From: Arthrobacter sp.
Lineage (GTDB): Bacteria > Actinomycetota > Actinomycetes > Actinomycetales > Micrococcaceae
Direction: 5' to 3'
NCBI GenBank assembly: GCA_030146405.1
Contig: JASLBS010000027.1
Location: 1-15,633 of the forward strand
Length of the DNA stretch: 15,633 nucleotides
In this document: one piece after another, positions 7,289-13,804 of the stretch
Numbering within the stretch: the first letter of the stretch is position 1
How the letters are laid out: every line of letters starts with the position of its first letter
Made by a program: the position numbers and the translations under genes
The notes under the pieces: model-generated
Told to the model about the DNA's origin: nothing
Databases searched by the model: none
Seen by the model: the letters and a program-made list of their open reading frames with translations, nothing else

Positions 7289-7880
7289 GAAGATCAGATC
7301 CAATTCCCGTGGGCTCGATACGCCGCGCGAGCCCAGGAAGCGGCTCCTCCCCCGCCTACGGCCGAACCCGGACCGGTTCGGCAGTGGCACGGAGAACATC
7401 GCCCGCTTCATGGGCACTCCGCAGTTCCTCTTCTACATGACGGTCTTCGTCGTGGTGTGGCTGACCTGGAACACCGTGGCCCCGGAGAACGTGCGCTTCG
7501 ACAGCGCCGCCCTCGGCTTCACCGCGCTGACCCTGATGCTGTCCCTGCAGGCCTCCTATGCCGCTCCCCTGCTGCTGCTGGCCCAGAACCGGCAGGACGA
7601 CCGCGACCGTGTCTCGATGCGTGAGGATCGCCAGCGGGCCGAACGGAACCTCTCGGACACCGAATACCTCACCCGGGAGATCGCCGACCTCCGGATCACG
7701 CTCCGCGAGGTCGCCACGCGCGACTACGTCCGTTCCGAGCTCCGCTCGGTGCTCGAGGAACTGCTCGAGACCTCGGACGGGCAGGAGGTCACCCTGCAGA
7801 AGCGGAAGGTGCGCAAGCCCTCCGACGCCACGGTGTCCCTCCCCAAGGTGCAGGCCAGCGGGAGGAAACCGTCGCGGTGA
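7281..7880 (+). CDS. DUF1003 family membrane protein
   Basis: Small integral membrane protein of the DUF1003 family, function unknown. From GTG 7281 it has 199 residues: a basic N-terminus (about 1-40), two transmembrane helices at about 48-66 and 79-101 with a short extracytoplasmic loop, the conserved polar motif NRQDDRDR at 103-110 just after helix 2, then a charged, probably coiled-coil cytosolic segment (about 108-163) and a basic tail. A start at 7272 would add three residues, but GAGGTGA is ideally placed for 7281. It overlaps the MgtE-like gene by 8 nt, and its TGA overlaps the mrp GTG as GTGA. The order MgtE-like, DUF1003, Mrp suggests one transcript. I infer that the cytosolic coil may contact the MgtE-like sensor; nothing in the sequence proves it. 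Confidence 0.9.
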   Translation: MVEKIRSNSRGLDTPREPRKRLLPRLRPNPDRFGSGTENIARFMGTPQFLFYMTVFVVVWLTWNTVAPENVRFDSAALGFTALTLMLSLQASYAAPLLLLAQNRQDDRDRVSMREDRQRAERNLSDTEYLTREIADLRITLREVATRDYVRSELRSVLEELLETSDGQEVTLQKRKVRKPSDATVSLPKVQASGRKPSR

Positions 7881-9028
7881 GTGAGTACGCCCCCTCCGAG
7901 GAGGTCCTCCGGGGTGCCCTCGCCTCGGTGATCGATCCCGAGCTACGGCGCCCCATCACCGAACTCGGGATGCTGGACACCGTCACGGTGGAGAACCGGA
8001 TCGCTCGGGTGCGGGTGCTCCTGACGATCGCCGGCTGCCCGCTGCGGGAGACCATCACGGGAGACACCGAGGCGGCGCTGAAGGCCGTGGAGGGCGTGGA
8101 CGCCGTCGAGGTGGAGCTGGGAGTCATGGACCAGGCCCAGCGGGACGCGCTGAAGGAGCGGCTCAAGGGCAAGGCCGGGCAGCGCGGTATCCCGTTCAAC
8201 GATCCGTCCTCGCTCACCCGGGTCTACGCCGTGGCCAGTGGCAAGGGTGGAGTGGGCAAGTCCAGCGTGACGGTCAACCTCGCCGTCGCCATGGCCGCGC
8301 AGGGCCTCAGGGTAGGAATAGTCGACGCCGACGTCTACGGGTTCTCCGTTCCCGCACTGATGGGCATCACCCGACAACCCACCCGGGTGGACGAGCTGAT
8401 CCTCCCACCCGTGGCCCACGGAGTGAAGGTCATCTCGATCGGGATGTTCGTGGAGGGCAACCAGCCCATCTCCTGGCGCGGACCCATGCTGCACCGGGCA
8501 CTCGAGCAGTTCCTCACCGAGGTCTACTTCGGGGATCTCGACGTCCTGTTCCTCGACCTGCCGCCCGGGACAGGAGACATCGCGATCTCGGTGGCACAGC
8601 TGCTTCCGGCCTCCGAGCTCCTGATCGTGACCACTCCGCAGAGCGCGGCGGCCGATGTCGCCGAGCGGGCCGGAGCCATGGCCGCGCAGACCGGCCAGAA
8701 GGTCGCGGGCGTCATCGAGAACATGTCCTGGCTGGAACTGCCCGACGGCGAGCGGCTCGAGCTGTTCGGCGCGGGTGGCGGCAGCACAGTGGCGGAGAGG
8801 CTCTCGGCGACGCTCGGCACGGACATACCACTCCTCGGGAGCATTCCCCTGGACGTGGCGCTGCGCGAGGGCGGGGACTCGGGCGTACCGCTGGTACTGA
8901 CCGGTCAGGGAGGCGTCGGGGCGTCCGGCCGCACCCGTGCCGCCATGGAGTTGACCGGCATCGCTTCCGCCCTCTCGCATCGCCCCCGGGGGCTCGACGG
9001 CCTGAGGCTGCCGGTCAGTCCCCGCTGA
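7877..9028 (+). CDS. mrp: Mrp/ApbC P-loop ATPase, putative Fe-S cluster carrier
   Basis: ParA/MinD-type ATPase thought to carry or load iron-sulfur clusters onto apoproteins in the cytosol. The 383-aa protein begins with a MIP18/DUF59 domain (about 6-90) containing the conserved Cys54 in GCPLR. The deviant Walker A GKGGVGKSS is at 122-130, DADVYG at 150-155 and the second nucleotide motif DLPPGTGD at 227-234. VIENMSWLELPDGE starts at 279. In E. coli Mrp/ApbC a CxxC follows this segment and bridges a cluster across the dimer; here no cysteine is present in that region, so Cys54 is the only cysteine in the protein. The GTG start overlaps the DUF1003 stop as GTGA, and GGAGG at 7861-7865 lies 11 nt upstream. 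It converges on tatB. Confidence 0.94.
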   Translation: MSEYAPSEEVLRGALASVIDPELRRPITELGMLDTVTVENRIARVRVLLTIAGCPLRETITGDTEAALKAVEGVDAVEVELGVMDQAQRDALKERLKGKAGQRGIPFNDPSSLTRVYAVASGKGGVGKSSVTVNLAVAMAAQGLRVGIVDADVYGFSVPALMGITRQPTRVDELILPPVAHGVKVISIGMFVEGNQPISWRGPMLHRALEQFLTEVYFGDLDVLFLDLPPGTGDIAISVAQLLPASELLIVTTPQSAAADVAERAGAMAAQTGQKVAGVIENMSWLELPDGERLELFGAGGGSTVAERLSATLGTDIPLLGSIPLDVALREGGDSGVPLVLTGQGGVGASGRTRAAMELTGIASALSHRPRGLDGLRLPVSPR

Positions 9029-9100
9029 CAGCCGGCGGAAGCTGCGGCGCTGCCATCGGGACTGGTCCTCTTCTGTTCCGTCCCGTTCCGGGATCGGGTC

Positions 9101-9523
9101 TCAGGTCGCCTCGAGATCGTAGGGGGCGGGCTGCCCCGGCTGCAGCCTCGTGCCGATCGGCACCGAGAGGGACGGGCGAGCCGCTGCTGTCAGTGCCGCA
9201 GTAGCGGGAACCGCAGCGGCAGTCACGGACTTCGGGGCACCAGGGCTGACGGGCTTGAAGACGTCCTCGATGTCATCCAGCAACGCGTCCTTGATGATCC
9301 GACGCGGGTCGTACTGCCGAGGATCGAGCTTCCTCCAGTCCACCTCGTCCAGTTCCGGGCCGACCTCCTCGCGGAGCTGCTCCCGGGCGTCGGTGGCCAT
9401 GCGTCGGAGGCCCTTGACCAGCCGGGCGAGCTGGGCAGCGTACTCCGGCAGCCGTTCGGGGCCGAGCACCACCACCGCGATGATCGCGAGGACCACGAGT
9501 TCCGAGCCGTTGATTCCCAACAC
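9101..9523 (-). CDS. tatB: Sec-independent (twin-arginine) protein translocase subunit TatB
   Basis: Membrane receptor component of the Tat pathway, which exports folded proteins carrying RR signal peptides with TatC and TatA. The 140-aa protein has the diagnostic layout: a single N-terminal transmembrane helix (about 8-20), the hinge GPERLPE at 21-27, an amphipathic helix (about 28-50) and a long charged cytosolic region with DWRKLDPRQYDPRRIIKDAL-type sequence at 62-81. The C-terminal third is Ala/Pro-rich. In M. tuberculosis tatB likewise sits downstream of sigE-rseA. The GTG at 9523 must be at or very near the start, because an in-frame TAA lies just upstream. AGGAGG is 13-14 nt away, too far for normal use, while TAACCT is 6 nt away, suggesting leaderless initiation. 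Confidence 0.94.
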   Translation of the reverse strand: MLGINGSELVVLAIIAVVVLGPERLPEYAAQLARLVKGLRRMATDAREQLREEVGPELDEVDWRKLDPRQYDPRRIIKDALLDDIEDVFKPVSPGAPKSVTAAAVPATAALTAAARPSLSVPIGTRLQPGQPAPYDLEAT

Positions 9524-9529
9524 GCTAAA

Positions 9530-9535
9530 AGGTTA
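9530..9535 (-). promoter_or_regulatory. Putative -10 box (TAACCT) for a tatB-proximal promoter
   Basis: On the minus strand TAACCT (TANNNT) is followed by 6 nt (TTTAGC) and then the GTG of tatB. The transcription start would fall at the start codon. The 110-nt gap after the anti-sigma gene leaves room for such a promoter, so tatB may be transcribed separately from sigE. No clear -35 element is visible. Confidence 0.4.
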
Positions 9536-9633
9536 CCCTCCTGAACTGATGCGGATGCACTCGGGTCCTGCGGGACGATCATCCGCCCCGCTCCGTCCAC
9601 CCCCGCTTCACCTCGACGTCATCCGGGCGCCGG

Positions 9634-10635
9634 CTATCGGCCGGTACTCCCCGGGGTGGTGATCGTCGCGAGTCCCCGGATGATGCGTTCCACCGTGGAA
9701 TCCTGCTTCTCCCCCGGCCCCAGGGACAACTGGGCACGCTCGGTGGTCACGAGCTGGCGCAGGGTCTGCGGCATGGCTGCCGCCGGTAGATCGGCCACCA
9801 CGGTGTAGGTGACCGACGGCGAATCGAGCACCACCTGCCACGGTTCACCGTCACGCACCCACACATCACGACCGGCACCCCCGATGTGCTCGAAGCCGTC
9901 GGAGGCGACCGTGTTACCCATCAGAGGGCTCAACGGGCCACCAGGGTCGCGGTCCCCGCCGACCTTGCGCTGTTCGTACACCGTGACGGTGTCACCGTCG
10001 TTCTCGAGCACCAGCTCGAGCGTGGGCCTGCCCGCCACGGTGATCCCCTCGGCGCTCTTCAGGCTGAAACCCAGCGACTCGAGTTCCGGGCAGTACCATC
10101 CTCCGGCGCGCAGGGTCTCCAGCTGCTCGGCATCGAGGTAGGCCGGCGTCCGGGGTGCTACCGAGTCCCAGCCGGCACGCAGCGCAGTGGCCCCGGGAAG
10201 TTCTTCGGCGGTGGCCGCCTGCTCACCACCCACCACATAGGCGCCTGCGAGGATGGCGGTGGCGACCACGGCCGTACCGCCGGCGGCCACCACCCGACGA
10301 CGCCGCCGAGCGGGCGCGGAACGGGACTCGTGGTCGTACCCGTGGCGGACCATCGCCCCGGGGACCGGGCGGTCGGGTTCGTGCTCGGAGCCGGTCCGGG
10401 CAACGGCCGGGGAACCCATCGTCGAGGCGAATCCAGGTGCCAGCAGCCTGCGCTGCAGATCAGGATCGGGCTCGGGATTCCGTAGACCCAGGAGCGAGCT
10501 CTTCAAACCTCGAAGGTGTTCGAGGATCGCAGCACAGGACCTGCACCGTGAAACGTGGCGTTCCACGGCCACGCGCCGCCGGTCGGACAGCTCCCCGTCC
10601 ACCAGGTCCTGGAGGGAGCGATGGGAATGCAGCAT
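9634..10635 (-). CDS. Zinc-finger membrane anti-sigma factor (RseA position, cognate of SigE)
   Basis: Predicted anti-sigma factor that holds the adjacent ECF sigma factor at the membrane until envelope stress releases it. The 333-aa protein begins with a short zf-HC2/ZAS domain carrying HVSRCRSC, with H27, C31 and C34 in the HxxxCxxC pattern. A linker follows, then a basic stretch RRRRR (110-114) and one transmembrane helix (about 115-136). The remaining 195 residues, extracytoplasmic by topology, look like a folded beta-rich domain (for example SAEGITVAGRPTLELVLEN, 194-212). M. tuberculosis RseA is much shorter, so this sensor domain is notable. ATG at 10635 is 7 nt after the sigE stop, so translation is probably coupled. 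The longer frame upstream only covers sigE. Pairing with SigE is inferred from adjacency. Confidence 0.88.
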   Translation of the reverse strand: MLHSHRSLQDLVDGELSDRRRVAVERHVSRCRSCAAILEHLRGLKSSLLGLRNPEPDPDLQRRLLAPGFASTMGSPAVARTGSEHEPDRPVPGAMVRHGYDHESRSAPARRRRRVVAAGGTAVVATAILAGAYVVGGEQAATAEELPGATALRAGWDSVAPRTPAYLDAEQLETLRAGGWYCPELESLGFSLKSAEGITVAGRPTLELVLENDGDTVTVYEQRKVGGDRDPGGPLSPLMGNTVASDGFEHIGGAGRDVWVRDGEPWQVVLDSPSVTYTVVADLPAAAMPQTLRQLVTTERAQLSLGPGEKQDSTVERIIRGLATITTPGSTGR

Positions 10636-10642
10636 CGTGGAC

Positions 10643-11290
10643 CTAACCCAGGCCGGCGATCCTGGGCATACCCAGCGGCGCACCGTTCCCGCCCGACTTC
10701 CGGGGGTCACGGTGCGCGAGCTTCTCGCGCAGCATGGTCCTTCCCCGGTGGATCCGTGAGCGCACCGTGCCCAGCTTCACGCCCAGCACCTTCGCCACTT
10801 CGTCGTACGCCAGCCCTTCGAGGTCACACAGCACCACGGCGGCACGGAAGTCCGGCGGCAACTCCTCCAGGGCGGACTGCACGTCGATGTCCAGGTTGTT
10901 GAACTCGAAGCTGCGCTCCGGGCCGGGGTGCTTGCTCGGCAGCCGGCTCTCCGCTTCCTCGGTCAGGCCGTCGAACCGGATGCGCGTGCGGCGCCGCGCC
11001 TGGTCCAGGAACAGGTTGGTGGTGATGCGATGCAGCCAGCCGTCCAGCGTCCCGGGCTTGAAGTTGGCCAGTGAGCGGAACACCCGTACGAAGACCTCCT
11101 GGGTGAGGTCCTCGGCATCGAACTTGTTGCCGGTCAGGCGGTAGGCGAGGCGATAGACCTTCGGCGAGTAGTTGATGACGACCTCTTCCCACGACGGCGG
11201 GACCCACGGATTGCCGTGCTCGTCGAGGACCACATCCTGCTCCGGGTCCGGGTCCACGGCACTCTGGGCCGCCTTCACGCTAGACATCAT
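10643..11290 (-). CDS. sigE: ECF RNA polymerase sigma factor, SigE type
   Basis: Extracytoplasmic-function sigma factor directing RNA polymerase to envelope-stress promoters. With the start at 11290 it has 215 residues: an N-terminal extension (about 1-38), sigma region 2 (about 40-104) with DAEDLTQEVF at 58-67 and the core-binding/-10 recognition helix through LHRITTNLFLD (86-96), a linker, and sigma region 4 (about 135-192) whose helix-turn-helix is AYDEVAKVLGVKLGTVRSRI at 161-180. I chose the tandem ATG at 11290/11287 because AAGGGG at 11294-11299 is placed 3-6 nt before them. A longer start at ATG 11326 would add 12 residues but has no SD. Gene order (divergent O-methyltransferase, sigE, zinc-finger anti-sigma, tatB) parallels Rv1220c-Rv1224, supporting the name. 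Autoregulation is typical of the family, but no GGAAC-type promoter was found upstream. Confidence 0.93.
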   Translation of the reverse strand: MMSSVKAAQSAVDPDPEQDVVLDEHGNPWVPPSWEEVVINYSPKVYRLAYRLTGNKFDAEDLTQEVFVRVFRSLANFKPGTLDGWLHRITTNLFLDQARRRTRIRFDGLTEEAESRLPSKHPGPERSFEFNNLDIDVQSALEELPPDFRAAVVLCDLEGLAYDEVAKVLGVKLGTVRSRIHRGRTMLREKLAHRDPRKSGGNGAPLGMPRIAGLG

Positions 11291-11582
11291 GTTCCCCTTC
11301 TCACCCTGGACCCGTTCGGCTTCCATCGGGTCAGCCGCCAGGGCTGCAACGACGCTACCGGGGGTTCGGTGCTGCGCTCATTCCGGATGTCCCGAGCAAG
11401 AATTATTTCGTACCAAGCTGGGAGGTGGCTGGCAGGCGGACGGCGTTGCGCGGGGGCCGGGACGGGTGGGGCCGCCTCCTCCGGCGGCTCCGTCGCATGG
11501 AAGTGCAGGCCGCCCGCACAGTAGTGTTGGGCCGGGGTCGTCCTGAGACGCCCTGCCCCCTTCGCACCCACCCAGAGAACGG
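11291..11582. other. Intergenic region between divergent sigE and the O-methyltransferase gene
   Basis: The 292-nt gap should hold the promoters of both genes. It contains an unusually AT-rich patch for this GC-rich window (11399-11413, around AATTATTTCG) that could supply a -10 element for either strand, but no partner -35 is convincing. A 6-bp hairpin (GCCGCC at 11471-11476, GGCGGC at 11483-11488) lies nearer the methyltransferase. I found no SigE-type GGAAC/GTT pair at correct spacing. Open frames crossing it have no recognisable protein content. Confidence 0.4.
11294..11299 (-). promoter_or_regulatory. Shine-Dalgarno deciding the sigE start
   Basis: AAGGGG on the minus strand lies 3 nt before ATG 11290 and 6 nt before ATG 11287. 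It supports one of this tandem pair over the upstream in-frame ATG at 11326, which lacks a ribosome-binding motif. The spacing favours 11287 slightly. Confidence 0.5.
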
Positions 11583-12227
11583 ATGTCCATGGCCGCCGAC
11601 AAACACAGCAGCTGGTCCTACACGGAAGGCCTCCCCACGGAGGACGACACCCTGCTGAGGGCGCGCGACCGCTCCCACGAGCTCGGCGTCGCTCCGGTCA
11701 CACCCGCCGTCGGCGCTGCGCTCACGGTCCTCGCCGCAGCGTCGAAAGCGTCCACCGCCGTTGAAGTGGGTGCCGGTGCCGGCGTGTCCGGAGTATGTCT
11801 CCTGCGCGGCCTCGGCCGCAACGCCGTGCTGACCACCATCGACTCGGACGTGGACCACCTCCGCGCCGCCCGTGAGGCCTACGCGGAGGCCGGGATCCCC
11901 TCGAACCGGACACGCACCATCTCCGGTCGGGCTGCGGACGTGCTTCCGCGGCTCACCGACTCCGCGTACGATCTCGTGTTCATCGACGCCGACAAGGCCG
12001 GCCTGCCCGTGTACGTGGAGCAGGCCACGCGTCTGCTCAAGGACGGTGGGATCCTGATCGTCAACGACGCCCTCGACCAGGACCGGGTCGCAGAGCCCGC
12101 AGTACGCGAGCAGTCGACGAACACGCTGCGCCAGATCGGCAGGACGATCCGCGAGAACGAGACCCTGGTCTCCGCCCTGCTGCCCACCGGTACCGGATTG
12201 CTCCTGGCGGTGAAGCAGCGGGCGTGA
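11583..12227 (+). CDS. SAM-dependent O-methyltransferase (Rv1220c-like, methyltransferase family 3)
   Basis: Class I SAM-dependent methyltransferase of the catechol/caffeoyl-CoA O-methyltransferase type. Substrate unknown. The 214-aa protein has motif I VEVGAGAGVSG at 60-70 for SAM binding, the acidic ribose-contact residue in TTIDSD (D87), the metal-site motif FIDADK at 133-138 with D135 and D137, and ILIVNDAL at 157-164 with N161 and D162 as further metal ligands. Length and motif order fit the bacterial family. The ATG at 11583 has AGAGAACGG just upstream; ATG 11589 is an alternative that would remove two residues. The gene is divergent from sigE, as Rv1220c is in M. tuberculosis, and converges on DUF3117. 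A link to the SigE response is suggested by position only. Confidence 0.9.
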   Translation: MSMAADKHSSWSYTEGLPTEDDTLLRARDRSHELGVAPVTPAVGAALTVLAAASKASTAVEVGAGAGVSGVCLLRGLGRNAVLTTIDSDVDHLRAAREAYAEAGIPSNRTRTISGRAADVLPRLTDSAYDLVFIDADKAGLPVYVEQATRLLKDGGILIVNDALDQDRVAEPAVREQSTNTLRQIGRTIRENETLVSALLPTGTGLLLAVKQRA

Positions 12228-12261
12228 CCACCACGCGGCCACCTGGAAGCGGTGAGCGGGC

Positions 12262-12429
12262 CTAGTTGGTGACGGTGAGCAGGCAATCCTTGAGTTTGCC
12301 TGCTTCTTCCGCATTGAGTTCGACCACGAGGCGTCCACCACCGTCGATCGGCACCCGCATGATGAGGCTGCGCCCTTCCTTCGTGACTTCCATCGGTCCA
12401 TCGCCGGTACGCGGTTTCATGGCAGCCAT
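12262..12429 (-). CDS. DUF3117 family small protein (Rv1211-like)
   Basis: A 55-residue protein of the actinobacterial DUF3117 family, function unknown. The sequence starts MAAMKPRTGDGPMEV and continues KEGRSLIMRVPIDGGGRLVVELNA in overlapping segments, ending LTVTN. The short, highly conserved core of alternating hydrophobic residues predicts a small beta-rich fold with a C-terminal helix (about 40-50). The ATG at 12429 has AAAGGGA at 12438-12444 as ribosome-binding site, 8 nt away. ATG 12420 is a second possible start. A good promoter lies about 110 nt upstream and a structured leader lies between. Its position near tagA matches Rv1210-Rv1211. The last codons contain a 9-bp inverted repeat. 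Confidence 0.93.
   Translation of the reverse strand: MAAMKPRTGDGPMEVTKEGRSLIMRVPIDGGGRLVVELNAEEAGKLKDCLLTVTN
12278..12304. terminator. Inverted repeat inside the 3' end of DUF3117, possible terminator of the O-methyltransferase transcript
   Basis: AGCAGGCAA at 12278-12286 pairs perfectly with TTGCCTGCT at 12296-12304 around a 9-nt loop. Read on the plus strand, the stem lies 51 nt beyond the O-methyltransferase stop and is followed by TCTTCC, a weak U-containing tail. On the minus strand it is coding (roughly residues 42-51 of DUF3117). A transcription-stop role for the converging gene is plausible but unproven. Confidence 0.4.
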
Positions 12430-12451
12430 GGGGGGTGTCCCTTTCGACAGG

Positions 12452-12476
12452 GCGCAACCGCAGGAAGCGGTCGCGC
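12452..12476 (-). other. Leader hairpin upstream of DUF3117
   Basis: On the minus strand, GCGCGACCGC (12476-12467) pairs with GCGGTTGCGC (12461-12452) over 10 bp with one G-U pair, closing a five-base loop TTCCT. Immediately downstream, CCCT (12452-12449) can pair with AGGG (12442-12439), covering part of the DUF3117 ribosome-binding site. The two stems share one base. The arrangement resembles a cis-regulatory leader, though GC-rich DNA readily forms stems. Confidence 0.45.
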
Positions 12477-12542
12477 AGGAGTAGGCGGTGCGCAGCGCCC
12501 TGGGCCCACCGAGCAGGCCCGACGGCGCACGTCAACGCCTCC

Positions 12543-12572
12543 ATTATTCAGCACAAGTCGATCACCTGCTAA
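12543..12572 (-). promoter_or_regulatory. Putative sigma-70-type promoter for DUF3117
   Basis: On the minus strand TTAGCA (12572-12567; four of six matches to TTGACA) and AATAAT (12548-12543; five of six matches to TATAAT) are separated by 18 bp. The patch is clearly more AT-rich than its surroundings. Transcription would start near 12536, giving a leader of about 107 nt before the ATG at 12429. Confidence 0.5.
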
Positions 12573-12595
12573 TTCGGCTGGGGCGTGGGTCACAC

Positions 12596-13804
12596 TCAGG
12601 GCGGATAATCGCCCGTCGGCGTGGTGGGTGTCCAGCCCCACAGCCAGTCCACCCAGACGAACTGGAGCACCACGGACAACGGGATCAGGACCCAGAGCGT
12701 GCGGCCCAGGCGCACGGTCGCGGCCGCGAGCGCGAGCGGCACGAGGGGCAGCAGGATCCGCCACGTGCTGGACTGCGGATCCCAGAAGGCTGCCAGGTAG
12801 AGCAGGTAGCCGGCGCACCACGCCCCCATCACCGGGCCGATCGAGCGAACCTCCGGCACGAGAAGGAGCCCGAGGGCGCCCAGGAGCAGCGCGGCGATCA
12901 CGAAGACCGCGGCCACCGGTCCCAGGGCTGCCGCGGAAGCGTGGTACCAGGGTACGAAGGGCACCAGCGGCCCACCACGCCAGGCGGTCTCGGTGGCCAC
13001 GTAGGCATCGTGCCGTCCGGTGGCCAGCCAGGCGATGGCGGGCCATGCGAGTGCACCGATCGAGGAGACCACGCCGAGGAGGAACAGCGGCAGGATCGTC
13101 CCTCGTGCACGCTCCGCACCGTGACCCCCTGGTGCCTGCCTGCGGACCTGCCACACCGCACGGAGGAAGAGGATCCCCACCATGATCGCGAAGGGCACCC
13201 CGGCGGGTCTCGCCAGGCACATGGCGAGCACCACGGGCATGGCGGCGTAGTACCGACCCATCGCCACCAGGTAGAGCGCCGTCACGAGGAGCAGGAGGTG
13301 CAGGGACTCGGCGTAGGGGACCTGCAGGACGGCCGATACGGGAGCGAAGGACACGACGGCGACGCCGGCGAGCGAGGATCGGTGGTCGGCTGCACAGCGG
13401 AAGAGCCGGTACAGCATGAGGAAGGCCCCTGCTGCGGCCACGAGCGAGACCGCGGGGGCGAGTACGCCCCAGCCGAGTCCGGTGAGGGCGTGCAGCAGGC
13501 GCACCAGGGCCGGATAGAGCGGCAGGAAGGCCCACTGGTTGTGCAGCACCGTGCCGTCGGCGTCCACCGGAAGCTCCGTGGGATACCCCTCGGTGAAGAT
13601 CCGCTCGTACCAGCCGCTGTCCCAGTAGTTGATGAAGGTCCCGTACCCGGGTGCCGGTCCGGACCACGGGCTGTGTCCCTGCCTGCTCGCGGCCAGGAGG
13701 AGGATCAGGGTGGAGACCACCCGCCCGGCCGTGAACAGCGCCAGTACCTGCAACGACCAGTGGATGGCGCGGGTCGGAGGGGCGCTGCTGCCCGCTGTCC
13801 TCAC
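12596..13804 (-). CDS. Polytopic mannosyltransferase, PIG-V / GT-C type
   Basis: Predicted membrane glycosyltransferase using a polyprenyl-phosphate sugar donor and acting on the outer face of the membrane. The 402-aa protein has about ten hydrophobic segments, the first at about 17-38. A first extracytoplasmic loop carries WDSGWY at 61-66, the acidic catalytic-site motif typical of PIG-V/Gpi18-like mannosyltransferases, and AFLPLYP at 92-98. YAESLH at 164-169 and RPAG at 199-202 are further family-like motifs. Acceptor and sugar cannot be read from the sequence. The GTG at 13804 overlaps the tagA TGA as GTGA, which fixes the start and implies translational coupling; the longer open frame to 14386 is shadow over tagA. 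It is the last gene of the dapE-to-mannosyltransferase run. No terminator is obvious after the stop. Confidence 0.88.
   Translation of the reverse strand: MRTAGSSAPPTRAIHWSLQVLALFTAGRVVSTLILLLAASRQGHSPWSGPAPGYGTFINYWDSGWYERIFTEGYPTELPVDADGTVLHNQWAFLPLYPALVRLLHALTGLGWGVLAPAVSLVAAAGAFLMLYRLFRCAADHRSSLAGVAVVSFAPVSAVLQVPYAESLHLLLLVTALYLVAMGRYYAAMPVVLAMCLARPAGVPFAIMVGILFLRAVWQVRRQAPGGHGAERARGTILPLFLLGVVSSIGALAWPAIAWLATGRHDAYVATETAWRGGPLVPFVPWYHASAAALGPVAAVFVIAALLLGALGLLLVPEVRSIGPVMGAWCAGYLLYLAAFWDPQSSTWRILLPLVPLALAAATVRLGRTLWVLIPLSVVLQFVWVDWLWGWTPTTPTGDYPP

Noticed and set aside
5903..7417. Upstream extension of the minus-strand stress-protein frame, giving an 815-aa ORF
   Set aside because: It is wholly antisense to the clearly coding MgtE-like gene, has no recognisable domain, and the YflT-type protein begins naturally at 5902.
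7943..8980. 345-aa minus-strand ORF opposite mrp
   Set aside because: Antisense shadow of mrp; His/Gly/Asp-rich composition and no recognisable fold.
9081..9093. Small hairpin TCCCG-TTC-CGGGA between mrp and tatB as terminator
   Set aside because: Only a 5-bp stem and no U tract; expected by chance in GC-rich DNA.
11291..11326. Longer sigE start at ATG 11326
   Set aside because: It lacks a ribosome-binding site, whereas AAGGGG is well placed for ATG 11290/11287. It remains possible as an alternative isoform, since M. tuberculosis SigE has several starts.
11331..11420. SigE-dependent autoregulatory promoter (GGAAT ... CGTCGTT on the minus strand)
   Set aside because: The two half-elements are about 25 bp apart instead of 16-18, and GGAAT is a poor -35 match.
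12222..12236. GCGTG/CACGC stem at the end of the O-methyltransferase gene
   Set aside because: Only five base pairs and it overlaps the stop codon; too weak to call a terminator.
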